A stretch of 20,753 nt of DNA from contig UZAE01013352.1 of NCBI GenBank assembly GCA_900617975.1, positions 2,615 to 23,367 of the forward strand, read 5' to 3'. Numbering within the stretch: position 1 is the first letter of the stretch; every line of letters begins with the position of its first letter. The DNA is from Rodentolepis nana (Eukaryota > Platyhelminthes > Cestoda > Cyclophyllidea > Hymenolepididae). The notes beneath the pieces were generated by a model. That model ran no database searches. It was not told where the DNA came from and saw only the letters and a list, made by a program, of their open reading frames with translations. A program made the translations under genes and the position numbers. Shown here one piece after another: positions 19,143-20,753 of the stretch.

Positions 19143-19736
19143 TACTTTAAGAATTGAGCTTGTTAATAGCGCTATTAACCGAGTGGAAAGGTAATTGCCA
19201 TTGATGCGCTTTCCGATGTATTTTTGTAAAGCAATTAGATAACTTCAAATTGGGAAATCGATTAAAATATTTTTGGGGGCACTTTAAAGAAACTTCATGC
19301 GCCATCTTATTGGCTATTGAATTTCTGACCTCATAACTCAATAAAAAAGTCATCATTACAATGATACATATGCAACTTTATTTATTTTCTTAATACAATT
19401 ATTTTTGTAATCGGGTTAACAGATATTCCATTTTTTTATAAAAGAATTGTATTGAGACCCCATTTGGAATAAGATGAGTTTCAAAATATACAATCTCAAA
19501 TTCAGCAAATGGCTCGAGGTAAACTGGTGGGTGGGGGGTTGGGCAAATTACAATCAGAAGCTCTATGTACCGAATAGCTCAACAGGCATGATGATTCGCT
19601 TCTCAACCCACACTACTGAAATTGGATTTGTTCAGTACTACTTCCATTTGACTTGTTGGCAATGTTGCAAAAGTGATTATTGGCAATGCTATAATGAATA
19701 CAGCGGTTTCTAAAGAAAAACTTAATATACCTTAAG

Positions 19737-19757
19737 AATAATAATAATAATAATAAA
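19737..19757 (+). repeat. (AAT)n microsatellite
   Basis: About seven AAT units. Confidence 0.95.
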
Positions 19758-20196
19758 TCCAAAACTCTGTTTAAGTGGTATCACAATAGGATGTTTTACA
19801 GCAATGTCATTCTGAAAAGGAAATAGCTAACTTCAAATTGTGAATGTCCCCCAATAAAAGTCCTTATGCCCCTCTTTGTGCAAAAATTTCATCTAAAAAT
19901 AAAAGAAAAGCATTTTTCTCACCTTTGGGCAAATTCGATGCAATTTACATATGTGAGCAGAGTGGGTTTTTGTTCCATGTGTTCGGAAACTACTTACTGA
20001 CGACATCCGCATGTATTTCATGACACCAAGTCAAAAAAATGCATTCCCATGACCAAATGGGACTATGTCCGAAATGCGGTTATTACCTTTAAGTGTGAAA
20101 CTGTAAATATTTTTACTGTACTTCATTTTTAGATTTTCCAGAATATTCGCTATAGTAATCAACAAACCATTACGTCTGGGTTAGCTCAACTTCAAT

Positions 20197-20246
20197 CCCA
20201 CTCCTCTCCCACACACCGCACCCCCCCTCCCCTCCCTCACCCTCAT
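20197..20246 (-). repeat. Polypyrimidine tract / minus-strand G-quadruplex motif
   Basis: A C- and T-rich strand. Read on the minus strand, 20221-20244 contains GGG-TGA-GGG-A-GGGG-A-G7: four G runs with short loops. If the kinase pre-mRNA spans this position, the G-rich version would be in the RNA. Confidence 0.75.
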
Positions 20247-20561
20247 AAATTCGCTAAATTGCCAGACGGTATTGATAACCAATTTTGTCCATTAGGTTAA
20301 CTAATGTAGTGGCTAACTCTTTGAAATGCTACCATCGCAAGGTATTAAAAATAGGCGAACTAGATTCGAGTCAACCAATGAAATTAACAGGAAGAGTTCA
20401 TAGAAGGCTAATCGAAGGGGTTCCTCCTAGTTACTGAGCTTAAGTGAAAATATTTGGTTGCCATTCTCACTGCGAAAGTAGCATTGAACTTTATTTAAAT
20501 TATGAAAATGTATGGACGCTTTGCAAACTAATAAATAATTCACTTTGTTGGTATTATTACC

Positions 20562-20753
20562 TTACGTCAATATTAGCGGATAAGTGGTTGTAAAGCGCAC
20601 AAGAATTAAATCCCATTTTATGTTACAGCTTCCATTACCAACTGCTTTAACAATTGCCATATTCAAGGTACTTGTTCTAGCTTCTAAAATAGTGAAATTA
20701 TTGATTTTTTTCTCGTTATCGCGTTGTGCGTCATCGTATGCCTGCATGTCTGC
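20562..20753 (-). other. Unrecognised open frame at the window edge (possible exon)
   Basis: On the minus strand a frame is open from the right window edge for about 63 codons (AYDDAQRDNEKKINNFTILE, then KAVGNGSCNIKWDLIL) to a stop near 20562. A donor-like AC|GTAAGG falls at its end, and an acceptor-like TTTCACTATTTTAG lies inside at about 20685-20698. It does not match any GRK segment I know and could be chance. Confidence 0.2.

Larger units (their letters stand above)
18775..20561. other. AT-rich stretch, no gene recognised
   Basis: It holds a spaced 14-bp repeat, an AAT microsatellite and a C-rich tract (listed). The open frame at 19474-19713 is rich in W, Y and C with no motif and looks like chance. 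Confidence 0.5.

Noticed and set aside
19474..19713. 79-codon plus-strand ORF rich in W, Y and C
   Set aside because: Odd composition, no domain, no splice or promoter context; probably chance.
19974..20052. Minus-strand segment ending MKYMRMSS before GTAAGT, considered as a GRK N-terminal exon
   Set aside because: It has a stop shortly upstream in frame and no match to the conserved GRK N-terminus or RGS segment.

Overview
The window is eukaryotic (metazoan) genomic DNA. It is AT-rich, has spliced genes with multi-kilobase introns, and carries several kinds of transposable element. The transposons (a mariner and a non-LTR element whose polymerase ORF ends in RNase H plus a CCHC knuckle) suggest an arthropod, possibly an arachnid. 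That is inference; no species can be named.

Host gene: the only recognisable cellular gene lies on the minus strand. Three exons (15193-15292, 11334-11546, 7445-7714) join in frame across two introns of about 3.6 kb and encode the middle of the kinase domain of a GRK2/3-type G-protein-coupled receptor kinase. They run from the catalytic lysine through the YRDLK loop and DLG motif to past the APE motif. I found no exons for the RGS N-terminus, the glycine-rich loop, the kinase C-lobe end or the PH domain. The flanks (15293-20753 upstream, 1-7444 downstream) are therefore probably long introns of the same gene, or the gene continues outside the window.

Mobile elements: position 1 to about 1152 is the 3' end of a non-LTR retrotransposon with an intact RNase H frame that is open to the window edge. 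4027-5266 is a whole but dead mariner with inverted repeats and TA duplications. A roughly 320-bp SINE-like family occurs six times (about 6374, 9082, 9474, 15331, 17768 and 18454). Five copies have target-site duplications (four perfect, one imperfect) and start at the same G-rich 5' end. All six end in a 3' tail that is also the 3' UTR tail of the non-LTR element at the left edge. This is the main discovery candidate: a SINE that appears to borrow the tail of its partner LINE, and both copies of the system are visible here. Every identified element is on the plus strand, antisense to the kinase gene.

Other content: G-quadruplex-type tracts (16691-16711; 20221-20244 on the minus strand), a 17-G run, microsatellites, a pair of related hairpins near 9970-10028, a small palindromic MITE-like unit at 14345-14439, and a few unrecognised protein-like reading frames (1864-2532, 13291-13491, 20562-20753). 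The rest is AT-rich sequence in which I see no gene.
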